A stretch of DNA of 64,000 nt, taken from CBDDFQ01 sp965227035. GTDB lineage: Bacteria; Pseudomonadota; Gammaproteobacteria; Burkholderiales; Burkholderiaceae_C. A program made the translations under genes and the position numbers. This document shows, one piece after another, positions 8,713 through 16,142 of the stretch (position 1 is its first letter; each line of letters begins with the position of its first letter). The notes beneath the pieces are model-generated. The model did not search any database, was not told where the DNA came from, and saw nothing but the letters and a program-made list of their open reading frames with translations. The DNA lies in NCBI GenBank assembly GCA_965227035.1, contig OZ245724.1:2108001-2172000 (forward strand), read 5' to 3'.

Positions 8713-9491
8713 AAATTCTTTGGTTTGACGGAACGGGGCAGTACCACCCATTCGCCCTCTACTTCGTGAATAGAGATGCGTTTCTCGAACACGTCGATCA
8801 GCGCCCGATGAGTCGAGCCGTCCATGGACGCGCCCTGGTGAACCACCTTGCCTTCGCGCATGACGACCAGCACGTCTGCACGCATCGCGATATTGATTTC
8901 GTGGAGCACGCTCACCACCGAGGATCCCTGATCGACGCAACTACGCACGATGTCGATCCAGTCGGCCTGATGCGGCGGATCGAGGTTGGCAAGAGGTTCA
9001 TCCATCAGCAGCAGGCTGGCTTCGACTGCAAGCGCGCGAGCCAGCAACACGCGTTGGCGCTCGCCGCCAGACAGCTCGCCCAGCGTGCGATCTTTCCACT
9101 GCAAGGACTGGGTCTGCGTCATCGCGCGTTCGACTGCGGCAATATCTTTGCCGCCAGGACCACCGAGCCACGCCTGATGCGGCACGCGTCCGAGCATGGC
9201 TACATCCCATGCGCGCAGATCCTCTGCACTCCCCTCGTTCTGGCCGAGCCACGACAAGGTGCGTGCGCGTTCCTTGAGGTTCCAGGAGCGTATGTCTTTG
9301 CCCAGCAACCCGACTGTGCCTTCGTGCCGCGCCACACCAGCCAGCACACGCAACAAACTTGTTTTTCCCGCACCGTTCGGGCCGACGATCGCAGTCCACT
9401 TGCCGGCATCGACCTCGATAGAAGGCACATCGACGACGACATGCGAGCCGTATCGCATGATCAGATTTCTTGCCGAAAGAATGCTGCTCAT
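8709..9491 (-). CDS. btuD: ABC transporter ATPase, corrinoid (BtuD-like)
   Basis: A 260-residue ABC ATPase of the FecCD/BtuCD metal-chelate import class. Walker A is GPNGAGKTS (37-45), the signature is LSGGERQ (140-146), Walker B is LLLMDEP (160-166), and the H-loop is VLHEIN. It would energise import of corrinoids through the permease encoded next to it. The start overlaps the permease stop by 4 nt, and its own stop overlaps cobO. A siderophore specificity cannot be excluded from the protein alone. The cobalamin riboswitch and flanking cob genes make corrinoid the best reading. Confidence 0.88.
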   Translation of the reverse strand: MSSILSARNLIMRYGSHVVVDVPSIEVDAGKWTAIVGPNGAGKTSLLRVLAGVARHEGTVGLLGKDIRSWNLKERARTLSWLGQNEGSAEDLRAWDVAMLGRVPHQAWLGGPGGKDIAAVERAMTQTQSLQWKDRTLGELSGGERQRVLLARALAVEASLLLMDEPLANLDPPHQADWIDIVRSCVDQGSSVVSVLHEINIAMRADVLVVMREGKVVHQGASMDGSTHRALIDVFEKRISIHEVEGEWVVLPRSVKPKNL

Positions 9492-10486
9492 GACGACCGC
9501 CTGTGCATCAGTCGAAGCAGGTACACGCCCCCTATGAGCGCGGTGATCACGCCCACCGGCAACTCCTGTGGCGCTATCGCCCATCGAGCGATCACATCGG
9601 CGGCCAGCAGCACGACGCCACCCATGAGTGCCGACAGGAACAGCAGCCAACCGTGAGTCGGCTTGACTGCCGCGCGCACCAAGTGCGGCGCAACGAGCCC
9701 GATGAACGGCACCAGTCCCACCTGCGCAACCGCTGCGCCCGTCGCGAGCGCGAGTGCCGCGATCAGCACCAGCCGAACCTTGGCGAGTGGAATGCCAAGG
9801 CTTGCCGCCGTCGTCTCGCCAAGCGACAACGCATCGAGCGCGCGTGCGAATCCGATGGACGCGATGACCGACAAGAGCAGCAATGCGCCCATGATGGTCA
9901 CGCTGGTCCAACCGAGAAACGCAGTCGTGCCGAGCAGGAACGCCTGCATCGCACGCATGATGTCGGGCACCCAGAAAATCACGAGCGAACTGAAGGCGGA
10001 AAGCACCATGCCGACGACGACGCCGGCGAGCAGCAATCTCAATGTCTGCTGCACGCCTTTCGCCAGGAAAAGCGTGAACGCGACGCCGAGAAGTGCGCCG
10101 ATAAACGCTGCGCCAGTGAGGCCGAAACGTGCGGGCCAACCGGTGGCAGCCGGGGTCATACCGAGTGCCACCATGAACAGACTCACCCCCAGATTCGCGC
10201 CCGATGCACTCCCAAGAAGATACGGATCGGCCAATGGATTCCGGAAAAGTCCTTGCGCGATAGCACCCGCAACGCCGAGCAATGCCCCAGCCATCCACGC
10301 GCCTATCGTTCGCGGCAAACGTATCTGCCAGAGGATGGCCGACGAGGTATCGGCTTTGCCAAGCAGCGGCTCCCATCCCAGACTTCCTACCGCGATACCG
10401 ACGGCTATCAAGCCGCAGGTCGCCGCGAAAAGCAGGCACCCGAAAATCAGATTCGCGCGGTTGGAGTCGGCGGCAGCGATGCTCAT
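9488..10486 (-). CDS. btuC: ABC transporter permease, corrinoid (BtuC-like)
   Basis: A 332-residue polytopic permease of the FecCD family, with about ten hydrophobic segments. Conserved features include PRTIGAWMAGALLGVAG near residues 54-70, the GSASGANLG loop and the VGLVPFIGLVAPHLVRA segment that contacts the ATPase. It forms the inner-membrane channel for corrinoid import. The ATG at 10486 overlaps the stop of the binding-protein gene by 4 nt, and the 3' end overlaps the ATPase start. Full length, no disruption. Confidence 0.9.
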   Translation of the reverse strand: MSIAAADSNRANLIFGCLLFAATCGLIAVGIAVGSLGWEPLLGKADTSSAILWQIRLPRTIGAWMAGALLGVAGAIAQGLFRNPLADPYLLGSASGANLGVSLFMVALGMTPAATGWPARFGLTGAAFIGALLGVAFTLFLAKGVQQTLRLLLAGVVVGMVLSAFSSLVIFWVPDIMRAMQAFLLGTTAFLGWTSVTIMGALLLLSVIASIGFARALDALSLGETTAASLGIPLAKVRLVLIAALALATGAAVAQVGLVPFIGLVAPHLVRAAVKPTHGWLLFLSALMGGVVLLAADVIARWAIAPQELPVGVITALIGGVYLLRLMHRRSS

Positions 10487-11355
10487 TTCGCGAATCGCTC
10501 CCCGCGAATGCAGCTGGCAAGAATCTGCGCTGCATCGGCCATGCGCGGACCGGGTCGCACCAGCGTGTCGCCTTCTGCGGCATTGAACTGGCAGATCTGT
10601 TTGTTCTTGAGCGCGCGCATATTGCCCCAGCCGGGTCGATTGATCAGCGCCACGGCGTTGCGATCACCCACCATGATGAGTTGCGGATCGGCTCTGACGA
10701 CGTACTCCGGGTTGAGTTTCGGGAACGGTCCGAGCGACGCCGGCACGATGTTCTTCATGCCGAGTCGAGACAGAATTTCGCCTAAAAAGGAGATTTCTCC
10801 AGCTGCATACGGTGCGCTGTTCACCTCGAAATAAACCGTCGTTCCACGTTTCGCAGCGGGAATCGTGGCAGCCGCAGCGTCCACTCCCGCATTGATCCGC
10901 GACCACATCCTCGCGCCCTCGGACGATCCGACGATGAGCGCGGTTTTGTCGATCACGCGCTCGACGTCTTTCATCGTCTTCGGCTCCAAGGCCAGCACCT
11001 TGAAGCCCATGTTTTCCATTCGCGCGATCACGCGGGACGACGATGCGATCAACACCACATCGGGCTTGAGCGAATAGATCAGCTCGATGTTCGCTTCTTC
11101 TATGCCGCCCACATGCGGCAGTTTCTGCACTTGCGCGGGGAAGTTCGAATAGTTGTCGACCGCGACCAGCCTGTCGCATGCCCCGAGCGCGCAAACCGTT
11201 TCGGTGAGCGAAGGCAGCATCGAGACGATACGCTGCGGCGGCTGCGCGAATTCGACCGTGACACCGCGGTCATCGGTCACGCGATACGGCTCTGCGTTCG
11301 CAATGCCGCCAAGCATCACGGACAACAAAATCAAAAAACGCAGGAAAGTCTTCAA
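10483..11355 (-). CDS. btuF: Periplasmic cobalamin-binding protein (BtuF-like)
   Basis: A 290-residue substrate-binding protein of the helical-backbone metal receptor superfamily. A signal peptide is visible at the N-terminus (Lys/Arg, then FLILLSVMLGGIANA, cleavage after ANA). The mature part has the class motif RIVSMLPSLTETVCALGACDRLVAVD and the inter-lobe helix. It would deliver corrinoid to the BtuCD-like importer. I start it at a TTG (11355) that overlaps the cobU stop as TTGA; this gives a well-formed signal peptide, whereas the longer frame runs through cobU. An unusual start codon combined with coupling may keep its yield low. Confidence 0.85.
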   Translation of the reverse strand: MKTFLRFLILLSVMLGGIANAEPYRVTDDRGVTVEFAQPPQRIVSMLPSLTETVCALGACDRLVAVDNYSNFPAQVQKLPHVGGIEEANIELIYSLKPDVVLIASSSRVIARMENMGFKVLALEPKTMKDVERVIDKTALIVGSSEGARMWSRINAGVDAAAATIPAAKRGTTVYFEVNSAPYAAGEISFLGEILSRLGMKNIVPASLGPFPKLNPEYVVRADPQLIMVGDRNAVALINRPGWGNMRALKNKQICQFNAAEGDTLVRPGPRMADAAQILASCIRGERFAK

Positions 11356-11945
11356 AGGTTCTTGTCTTTCAAAAACAGAGGAATGCCACTCGCCATGAAC
11401 GTCGCCCGCTCGCACACGTTGGCCACCAGCTGATTCAATGTACCGAGTTGGTCGACGAAAAGCCGGGTTTCTGCACCCATGGGAATCACGCCGAGCCCGA
11501 TTTCGTTGCTGACGATCACTGTCGGGCCCCTTCGATTCGCAATCGCGCGTATGAACGCGGCCACTTCCTTGTCGAAATCGAAGTCGTGGTTGAAGTAGAT
11601 ATCCGCACTTTCCGGCATCGACAGGTTCGTCAGCCAGAGCGTCAGGCAATCGACAACAACGAGTGTCCTGTCGTCCTGAGCCTGAACGACCGAAGCAATG
11701 TTCTTCGGCGACTCGATGGTCGCCATTTTCGGCACCCGCTCGCGTCTATCGGCGCGATGCCTTTCTATTCGCGATCGCATTTCATCGTCCCACGCGGTCG
11801 CGGTTGCGATGAAAGTTGCCTTGTTCCCGGCATCTGCGGCGAGCCAGGTCGCGGCGAGCATTTCTGCCCGCCGCGACTTACCCGAGCGCTGCCCACCCAC
11901 GATGAACTCCGAGCTTGCAATTTCATTCATAGAGGGTTTTGGCAT
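11352..11945 (-). CDS. cobU: Adenosylcobinamide kinase / adenosylcobinamide-phosphate guanylyltransferase
   Basis: A 197-residue CobU/CobP. It phosphorylates adenosylcobinamide and then adds GMP, activating it for lower-ligand attachment. The P-loop GGQRSGKS is at residues 17-24; the later VVVDCLTLWLTNL and VSNEIGLGVIP blocks are diagnostic. The first ATG (11945) is used; an in-frame ATG five codons later is also possible, and neither has a clear Shine-Dalgarno. It stands 34 nt downstream of btuB, and its stop overlaps the btuF-like start. Together with cbiB-type cobD and cobO it makes a complete cobinamide activation route. Confidence 0.93.
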   Translation of the reverse strand: MPKPSMNEIASSEFIVGGQRSGKSRRAEMLAATWLAADAGNKATFIATATAWDDEMRSRIERHRADRRERVPKMATIESPKNIASVVQAQDDRTLVVVDCLTLWLTNLSMPESADIYFNHDFDFDKEVAAFIRAIANRRGPTVIVSNEIGLGVIPMGAETRLFVDQLGTLNQLVANVCERATFMASGIPLFLKDKNL

Positions 11946-11979
11946 TGACTTGTCGCTCAGATAAATTGAAGGACCGGAG

Positions 11980-13815
11980 TCACTTCGGCGCCCACTTCAC
12001 ACTGGCCCACAGGGTGCGCCCTGCAGTCGCATAACCGTTGATCAGGCGATAGTCCTTGTCGGCCAGGTTGTCCACGCGAGCAATGAATGTCCAGTCGCGC
12101 GCGAATGCGGTGCTGGCGCTCAGACTGATGAGGGTGTAGCCACCCAGAATGACCGGCTTGGCAACTGCGCTGTCCGGACGCGGTCCGGAGAACTGTGCTT
12201 CTGCGCCCAGCGTCCAGTCGGCAATCCGGTAGTCGGCACCGAGGGTTCCGTGCTTGCCGGAACGGCGGGCCAGACGACGATTGGTCGTGAGGTCGATCGG
12301 GTCCTGCAAGTCCAGCGATCCGCGAAGATTCACTGCACCCAGCTTTTGCGTTCCGCTGAATGTCACACCGGTGTATTCGGCGCGGGCGGTGTTCGCGTAG
12401 CAGCCGAAAGTGGATGCGCAAGGACCGGGGGTGGCGAAGGTAATCAGGTTCGACACCTTGTTCTTGTATGCCACCACGTCGAAGGTGCTTCCACCCTCCG
12501 CGAACCGCAATCCGATTTCCTTGTTGCGGCTGGTCTCGGGTTGCAGTGTCGACACGCCGTATTCACTGAAGCGCTGATAAAGCGTCGGAGCACGGAAAGC
12601 GGTTCCGGTCGATGCGGTCACTCGCCACGCAGGTGTGATCGCTAAGCCATACGCAAGGCTTCCCGTGTTCTTGCCGCCGAATTCGCTGTCATCGTCGTGA
12701 CGAACATTGGCCTGCACTGTGTGAACCTTGTTGGTCCAGCCATAGCCCAGTGCAATCGCGTCCTGGGAGCGATCGCGGTTGATAGGTGCGTTGGTCAGAT
12801 GATCTTCGCGACGTTCCAGCGCCGCCGTCACCAGATGCTGGCCCATGCGAAATTCGTTCTGGAACAGATAGCCGCGAATGTTGGTGTCGGTCAGGTAAGG
12901 CGAGGGAATGGTCTCGTACTTGTCGTGCGAATCGCTCACGCCGATCTTGGTGCTCCAGATATCGGTCCATTGCGAATTCCAGTTGAGTCCGATCGTCTCG
13001 ATCTTGCTGAGCGAGCGGGCATCGCCAGTCAGACCGCTGTCGTACTGCGCATTGACATCGGTGTGAAGGTAGCTGGCTTCGACGCGTTGCTGTTTGTTGA
13101 TCTGCAGGCCGACGCGCGCGTTGATCGAGTCGTTCTTGAAGCCGTCCTTGTCGGGGTTCTGGCCAGCGACAGGGCGAGCGTTGTAGCCATCGCTTTCTTC
13201 GCGCGAAAGTCCGAGCGAATAGTCGAAGCCGCCGGTCGCGCCGCTGAAGCCGCCTTCGTATTTACGGGTGCTATAGGTACCGACGCCCACGCCAACATAG
13301 GGAGCGAATCCGGCTTCGCCCTTGCGCGTGAAAATCTGGATCACACCTGCAATTGCGTCGGATCCGTACACCGCAGCAGCAGGGCCGCGCAGGATCTCGA
13401 TGCGATCGATCTGCGCCAACGACAGCGATTGCCACGAGGCGCCGCCAGTCGATTGCGAGTCGACCCGAACGCCGTCGATGAACACTGCGGTGAAACGCGT
13501 TTCGCCGCCGCGAACGAACACGCTGGTCGTGCTGCCGGGTCCGCCATTGCGTGTGAACTCGATGCCGGGTTGACGCGCCAGCAGGTCGGCCACGCCGCTC
13601 ACGCCGGAGCGCTCGATGGTGTCGCGGTCGATGACGGTGACATCGGCAACCAGATCGGACAGGGGTTGCGCGACCCGAGTGGCGGTGACGACCGTTTCGC
13701 TCAGCTGGGCGACGGTTTGTGCGTGCGCTGCAACGCACAGTTGAAACACGGCGGCCGCAATGACCCCCGAACGTGAGGCGAGATGGAGTCGCGCCAAGGA
13801 ATTGCCAGTTTTCAT
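11980..13815 (-). CDS. btuB: TonB-dependent outer-membrane cobalamin receptor
   Basis: A 611-residue TonB-dependent receptor. A signal peptide ends in AAHAQ near residue 33, followed by a TonB-box region (LSETVVTATR), a plug domain with DVTVIDRDTIERSG and LLARQPGIEF, and a 22-strand type barrel ending close to the C-terminus. It imports cobalamin across the outer membrane. The frame is open about 110 codons further upstream, but that stretch is the cobalamin riboswitch, not protein, so the ATG at 13815 is taken; it has no good Shine-Dalgarno. It is the first gene of the operon, and the leader RNA should repress all ten genes when cobalamin is plentiful. Confidence 0.93.
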   Translation of the reverse strand: MKTGNSLARLHLASRSGVIAAAVFQLCVAAHAQTVAQLSETVVTATRVAQPLSDLVADVTVIDRDTIERSGVSGVADLLARQPGIEFTRNGGPGSTTSVFVRGGETRFTAVFIDGVRVDSQSTGGASWQSLSLAQIDRIEILRGPAAAVYGSDAIAGVIQIFTRKGEAGFAPYVGVGVGTYSTRKYEGGFSGATGGFDYSLGLSREESDGYNARPVAGQNPDKDGFKNDSINARVGLQINKQQRVEASYLHTDVNAQYDSGLTGDARSLSKIETIGLNWNSQWTDIWSTKIGVSDSHDKYETIPSPYLTDTNIRGYLFQNEFRMGQHLVTAALERREDHLTNAPINRDRSQDAIALGYGWTNKVHTVQANVRHDDDSEFGGKNTGSLAYGLAITPAWRVTASTGTAFRAPTLYQRFSEYGVSTLQPETSRNKEIGLRFAEGGSTFDVVAYKNKVSNLITFATPGPCASTFGCYANTARAEYTGVTFSGTQKLGAVNLRGSLDLQDPIDLTTNRRLARRSGKHGTLGADYRIADWTLGAEAQFSGPRPDSAVAKPVILGGYTLISLSASTAFARDWTFIARVDNLADKDYRLINGYATAGRTLWASVKWAPK

Positions 13816-13886
13816 TTTTATGGAGAAGGAACAAGAGTCCGCACCGGCATCCCCGCCAGCGAATTGGACGTTACGGCGCGCGTACG

Positions 13887-13912
13887 AAAAAAATGAAAGG
13901 GCGGAAAACCCT
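13887..13912 (-). terminator. Possible riboswitch-controlled intrinsic terminator
   Basis: Between the riboswitch and btuB the minus strand reads AGGG-TTTTCCG-CCCT, followed by a T-rich run that includes seven consecutive T. This is a short hairpin with a U-tract, about 30 nt after the end of the conserved aptamer. A stem of only four strong pairs is weak on its own, and extra pairing with aptamer sequences may strengthen it. Transcription termination on ligand binding is inferred; translational control of btuB is the alternative. Confidence 0.5.
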
Positions 13913-13941
13913 GATTTCTCGCGTGCACGAGCCACCTTGTT

Positions 13942-14150
13942 GGCCGGTATCCGGGCTGGCGAAACTACTTTCAATCGCCTTCCCAGACGCTTGTTCAGGG
14001 CGTCCAGTGGCTGAGTGACGAAAGCTGGAACCGAAGATTCCGTTCGCTTACCGTTGCGGGGGCAGCTCGAGTTAAATCGAATTCGCGTGAATTCTTTCCT
14101 CTCGATTCCCGTTGAACTGCGGCATGCGAACCACACCGCGAGCACCAACC
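13942..14150 (-). ncRNA. Cobalamin (AdoCbl) riboswitch
   Basis: Read on the minus strand, this leader contains the conserved blocks of the cobalamin aptamer in order. These are a 5' GGTTGGTGCTC block, AACGGGAA, GCTGCCCCCGCAACGGTAAGCG (14060-14045 region), the B12 box CAGCCACTGGACGCC near 14008, and a final GTCTGGGAAGG ... CAGCCCGGATACCGGCC block ending at 13942. Order and spacing fit the class that controls btuB and cob operons in proteobacteria. It lies directly upstream of btuB and should switch off the ten-gene corrinoid operon when adenosylcobalamin binds. Confidence 0.93.
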
Positions 14151-14155
14151 TAGTG

Positions 14156-14161
14156 ATTTTA
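14156..14161 (-). promoter_or_regulatory. Probable -10 element for the riboswitch/btuB transcript
   Basis: TAAAAT on the minus strand lies 6 nt before the 5' end of the riboswitch, the right place for a sigma-70 -10 box. No convincing -35 hexamer is seen at 16-18 nt. Assignment rests on position alone. Confidence 0.35.
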
Positions 14162-14184
14162 AGGTTGAAATTGTGAGCAATCCC

Positions 14185-14190
14185 TACAAT
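14185..14190 (+). promoter_or_regulatory. -10-like TACAAT for zapB-like/zapA
   Basis: TACAAT ends 10 nt before the ATG of the zapB-like gene, followed by CG as at several other starts in this window. A start site 6-7 nt downstream would leave almost no 5' leader. No clear -35 box is present. Confidence 0.4.
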
Positions 14191-14200
14191 CGTTCTCTCT

Positions 14201-14491
14201 ATGGCCAGTCCGACACAAATCGACCAGATCGCCGAGCGCGTCGAGCGCCTGCTTGTCCGCTATGAGGAGCTTCAGCGAACCAACGCCCTGCTCACCAATC
14301 AGGTGACTGCGTTGTCGCAGGAGCGCGATTCGCTCAAATCGCGCCTGAATGCAGCGCGCGCCCGCGTCGATGCCCTGCTCGACCGGCTCCCCGATTCTGC
14401 AAACAAGGCCGCCGCCGTTGCGGTTTCGCCAGTCGCACGCGCGACGATGAAAGTCACAGCCAAGCCGGCTACCGGCAAGGACAAGCCATGA
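14201..14491 (+). CDS. ZapB-like coiled-coil protein upstream of ZapA
   Basis: A 96-residue protein. Residues 8-62 form one long heptad-patterned coiled coil (IAERVERLLVRYEELQ..., with Leu at regular spacing), followed by an Ala/Lys-rich tail. Small coiled-coil proteins of this type commonly precede zapA in beta- and gammaproteobacteria and are related in form to the division protein ZapB. A role in Z-ring organisation is inferred from this position. Its TGA overlaps the zapA ATG by 4 nt. There is no Shine-Dalgarno before the ATG; a -10-like TACAAT is only 10 nt upstream. Confidence 0.72.
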   Translation: MASPTQIDQIAERVERLLVRYEELQRTNALLTNQVTALSQERDSLKSRLNAARARVDALLDRLPDSANKAAAVAVSPVARATMKVTAKPATGKDKP

Positions 14492-14856
14492 AGCAGCTGG
14501 AAGTCCAGATCCTCGGCCAAAGTTACTTGCTCGGTTGCCCTGAAGGCGGCGAGTCGCGATTGCTCGATGCGGTAGAAAAGGTCGATACCGCCATGTGCCG
14601 GATCCGCGATGCAGGCAAGGTCAAAGCGCGCGATCGCATTGCGGTGCTCGCCGCGCTCAATCTTGCGTTCGACCTGGGCGAAAGTGCTGCAAGCAACGAA
14701 TCGCTTCAAGCCGCCGCAATCTCGGCCGCGCTGACTCCTGTGAAGCCGCCGACCACCAGTTTTCCCCCGGGCACGGCGGCAGACAGCGATGCCCGCCTGG
14801 CGATGCTCATCGGTCAACTTGACAATGCGTTAGGAGAAGACGGGCGGCTGCTTTAA
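14488..14856 (+). CDS. zapA: Cell division protein ZapA
   Basis: A 122-residue ZapA. The N-terminal globular domain starts MKQLEVQILGQSYLLGCPEGGESRLLDAVEKVD, and a conserved RDRIAVLAALNLAFDL segment begins the coiled coil. ZapA bundles FtsZ filaments and stabilises the Z ring. The linker at residues 80-103 is Pro/Thr-rich. It is coupled to the zapB-like gene by an ATGA overlap and is followed by 6S RNA, the usual arrangement in proteobacteria. Confidence 0.9.
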   Translation: MKQLEVQILGQSYLLGCPEGGESRLLDAVEKVDTAMCRIRDAGKVKARDRIAVLAALNLAFDLGESAASNESLQAAAISAALTPVKPPTTSFPPGTAADSDARLAMLIGQLDNALGEDGRLL

Positions 14857-14970
14857 TAAATCGGCAAGCCGAAGAGCGCTTTTCCCAACGGAGCTTTTCC
14901 TCGCAGATTTACATTGATTCCAATCGTTTTTTTCAATGACCTTTTCCGCTTTTCGCCCCTTCGATCGCCT

Positions 14971-14976
14971 TAGAAT
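14971..14976 (+). promoter_or_regulatory. -10 element of the 6S RNA promoter
   Basis: TAGAAT stands 6 nt before the predicted 5' end of 6S RNA at about 14983, a textbook -10 position. A clear -35 hexamer is not seen in the T/C-rich stretch upstream. Confidence 0.5.
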
Positions 14977-14982
14977 GAATTC

Positions 14983-15153
14983 GTCTGCAGTGCGCGCCGG
15001 GCTTTATATTCCTTGTACCAATGCTCTAGTAGCACGGGCTTGGTAAATATCCCGATGGGTGTGATCATCTCGCGTCAGATGAACCCGAAGTTGGGCTGCC
15101 CTCGCCCACCTGAACCCCGGTTCAGGATGCCGGTCCGGTGGCACTTGCAGACA
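14983..15153 (+). ncRNA. ssrS: 6S RNA
   Basis: The two ends form a closing stem: GTCTGCAGTGC at the 5' side pairs with GCACTTGCAGAC at the 3' side, with one bulge. Inside the 3' half is the 6S-type hairpin CACCTGAACCCCGGTTCAGG. Length is about 170 nt. Position after zapA is the conserved location of ssrS. 6S RNA mimics an open promoter and sequesters the sigma-70 holoenzyme in stationary phase. The usual downstream partner, a 5-formyltetrahydrofolate cyclo-ligase gene, is absent here and a permease follows instead. Ends are approximate. Confidence 0.85.
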
Positions 15154-15185
15154 CCTTTCTCTTCCTCCTCTCTCCCATCCCCTTT

Positions 15186-16010
15186 ATGTCTCTCGATCTG
15201 CTATTCATAGTCGAATTGGCCGTGCTCGGCCTCGTCACGGGTTTTCTCGCGGGCCTGCTCGGCATCGGGGGAGGCATGGTGATGGTGCCGTTCATCACGT
15301 TCCTGTTTTCGTCCCATGGCGTCGTGGGTCCCCTGGCAGTCAAGATGGCCATTGCCACGTCGATGGCCACGATCATCTTCACCTCGATTTCCAGCGTTCG
15401 CGCGCACCACAAACGCGGGGCAGTCAGATGGGATCTCGTCAAGACGCTAGCTCCGGGAATCGTCATCGGAAGCCTGATTGCCAGCGCAGGCGTTTTCGCA
15501 TTGCTCAAGGGCTGGGTGCTGGCCATCTTCTTCGGCATCTTCGTTGCCTTCTCTGCCACGCAAATGTTCCTCGACAAGAAGCCTCCCCCGAGCCGTGGCA
15601 TGCCAGGCATGGGCGGGCAGCTGGCTGCTGGCGGTGTCATCGGATTCATCTCGGGCCTGGTCGGCGCAGGCGGTGGATTCATCAGCGTGCCATTCATGAC
15701 CTGGTGCAACATCGCGATGCATTCGGCGGTTGCAACGTCGGCGGCACTCGGATTTCCGATCGCAGTGGCGAACGTAATTGGATATGCATTCGCCGGATCG
15801 AACATCGTTGGACTGCCGCCTTATGCCATGGGCTATGTCTGGTTGCCAGGTCTCGCGGTCATTGCGATCTGCAGCGTTTTGACTGCGCCGATGGGTGCTA
15901 AAGCGGCCCACGGCCTGCCGGTCAAGAAGCTCAAACGCGTGTTCGCGTCATTGCTGTACGTTTTGGCGGTTTATATGCTCTACAAGGGTGTGACGACCAT
16001 AGGCGCTTGA
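15186..16010 (+). CDS. Sulfite exporter TauE/SafE family permease
   Basis: A 274-residue inner-membrane protein with about eight hydrophobic segments and the internal duplication typical of the family: GFLAGLLGIGGGMVMVP near residues 18-34 and GFISGLVGAGGGFISVP in the second half. Members export or import small sulfur-containing anions such as sulfite, sulfoacetate or taurine; the substrate here is unknown. The open frame begins earlier at a GTG inside the 6S RNA, so the ATG at 15186 is preferred, although it lacks a Shine-Dalgarno. It lies 33 nt beyond the 6S RNA and could be read through from it. Confidence 0.82.
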   Translation: MSLDLLFIVELAVLGLVTGFLAGLLGIGGGMVMVPFITFLFSSHGVVGPLAVKMAIATSMATIIFTSISSVRAHHKRGAVRWDLVKTLAPGIVIGSLIASAGVFALLKGWVLAIFFGIFVAFSATQMFLDKKPPPSRGMPGMGGQLAAGGVIGFISGLVGAGGGFISVPFMTWCNIAMHSAVATSAALGFPIAVANVIGYAFAGSNIVGLPPYAMGYVWLPGLAVIAICSVLTAPMGAKAAHGLPVKKLKRVFASLLYVLAVYMLYKGVTTIGA

Positions 16011-16142
16011 GTCGAGAGCGGCACTTCTGTTGCACAGCCGCATAAAACCTGCCGATAGCGCGGCTTGAGGTAACTTCTCAGGCTCAGGACTTGCTAGTAT
16101 CTAAACGATACGGGCGTTGCCTGCCACCACTAGAAGACATCG

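Noticed and set aside
9503..10834. 443-codon plus-strand frame opposite the btuC/btuF-like genes
   Set aside because: Its translation is low-complexity and rich in Arg, Gln and His, typical of a shadow of a GC-rich membrane protein gene.
13816..14148. N-terminal extension of btuB of about 110 residues
   Set aside because: It is the translated cobalamin riboswitch; the signal peptide of BtuB begins at 13815.
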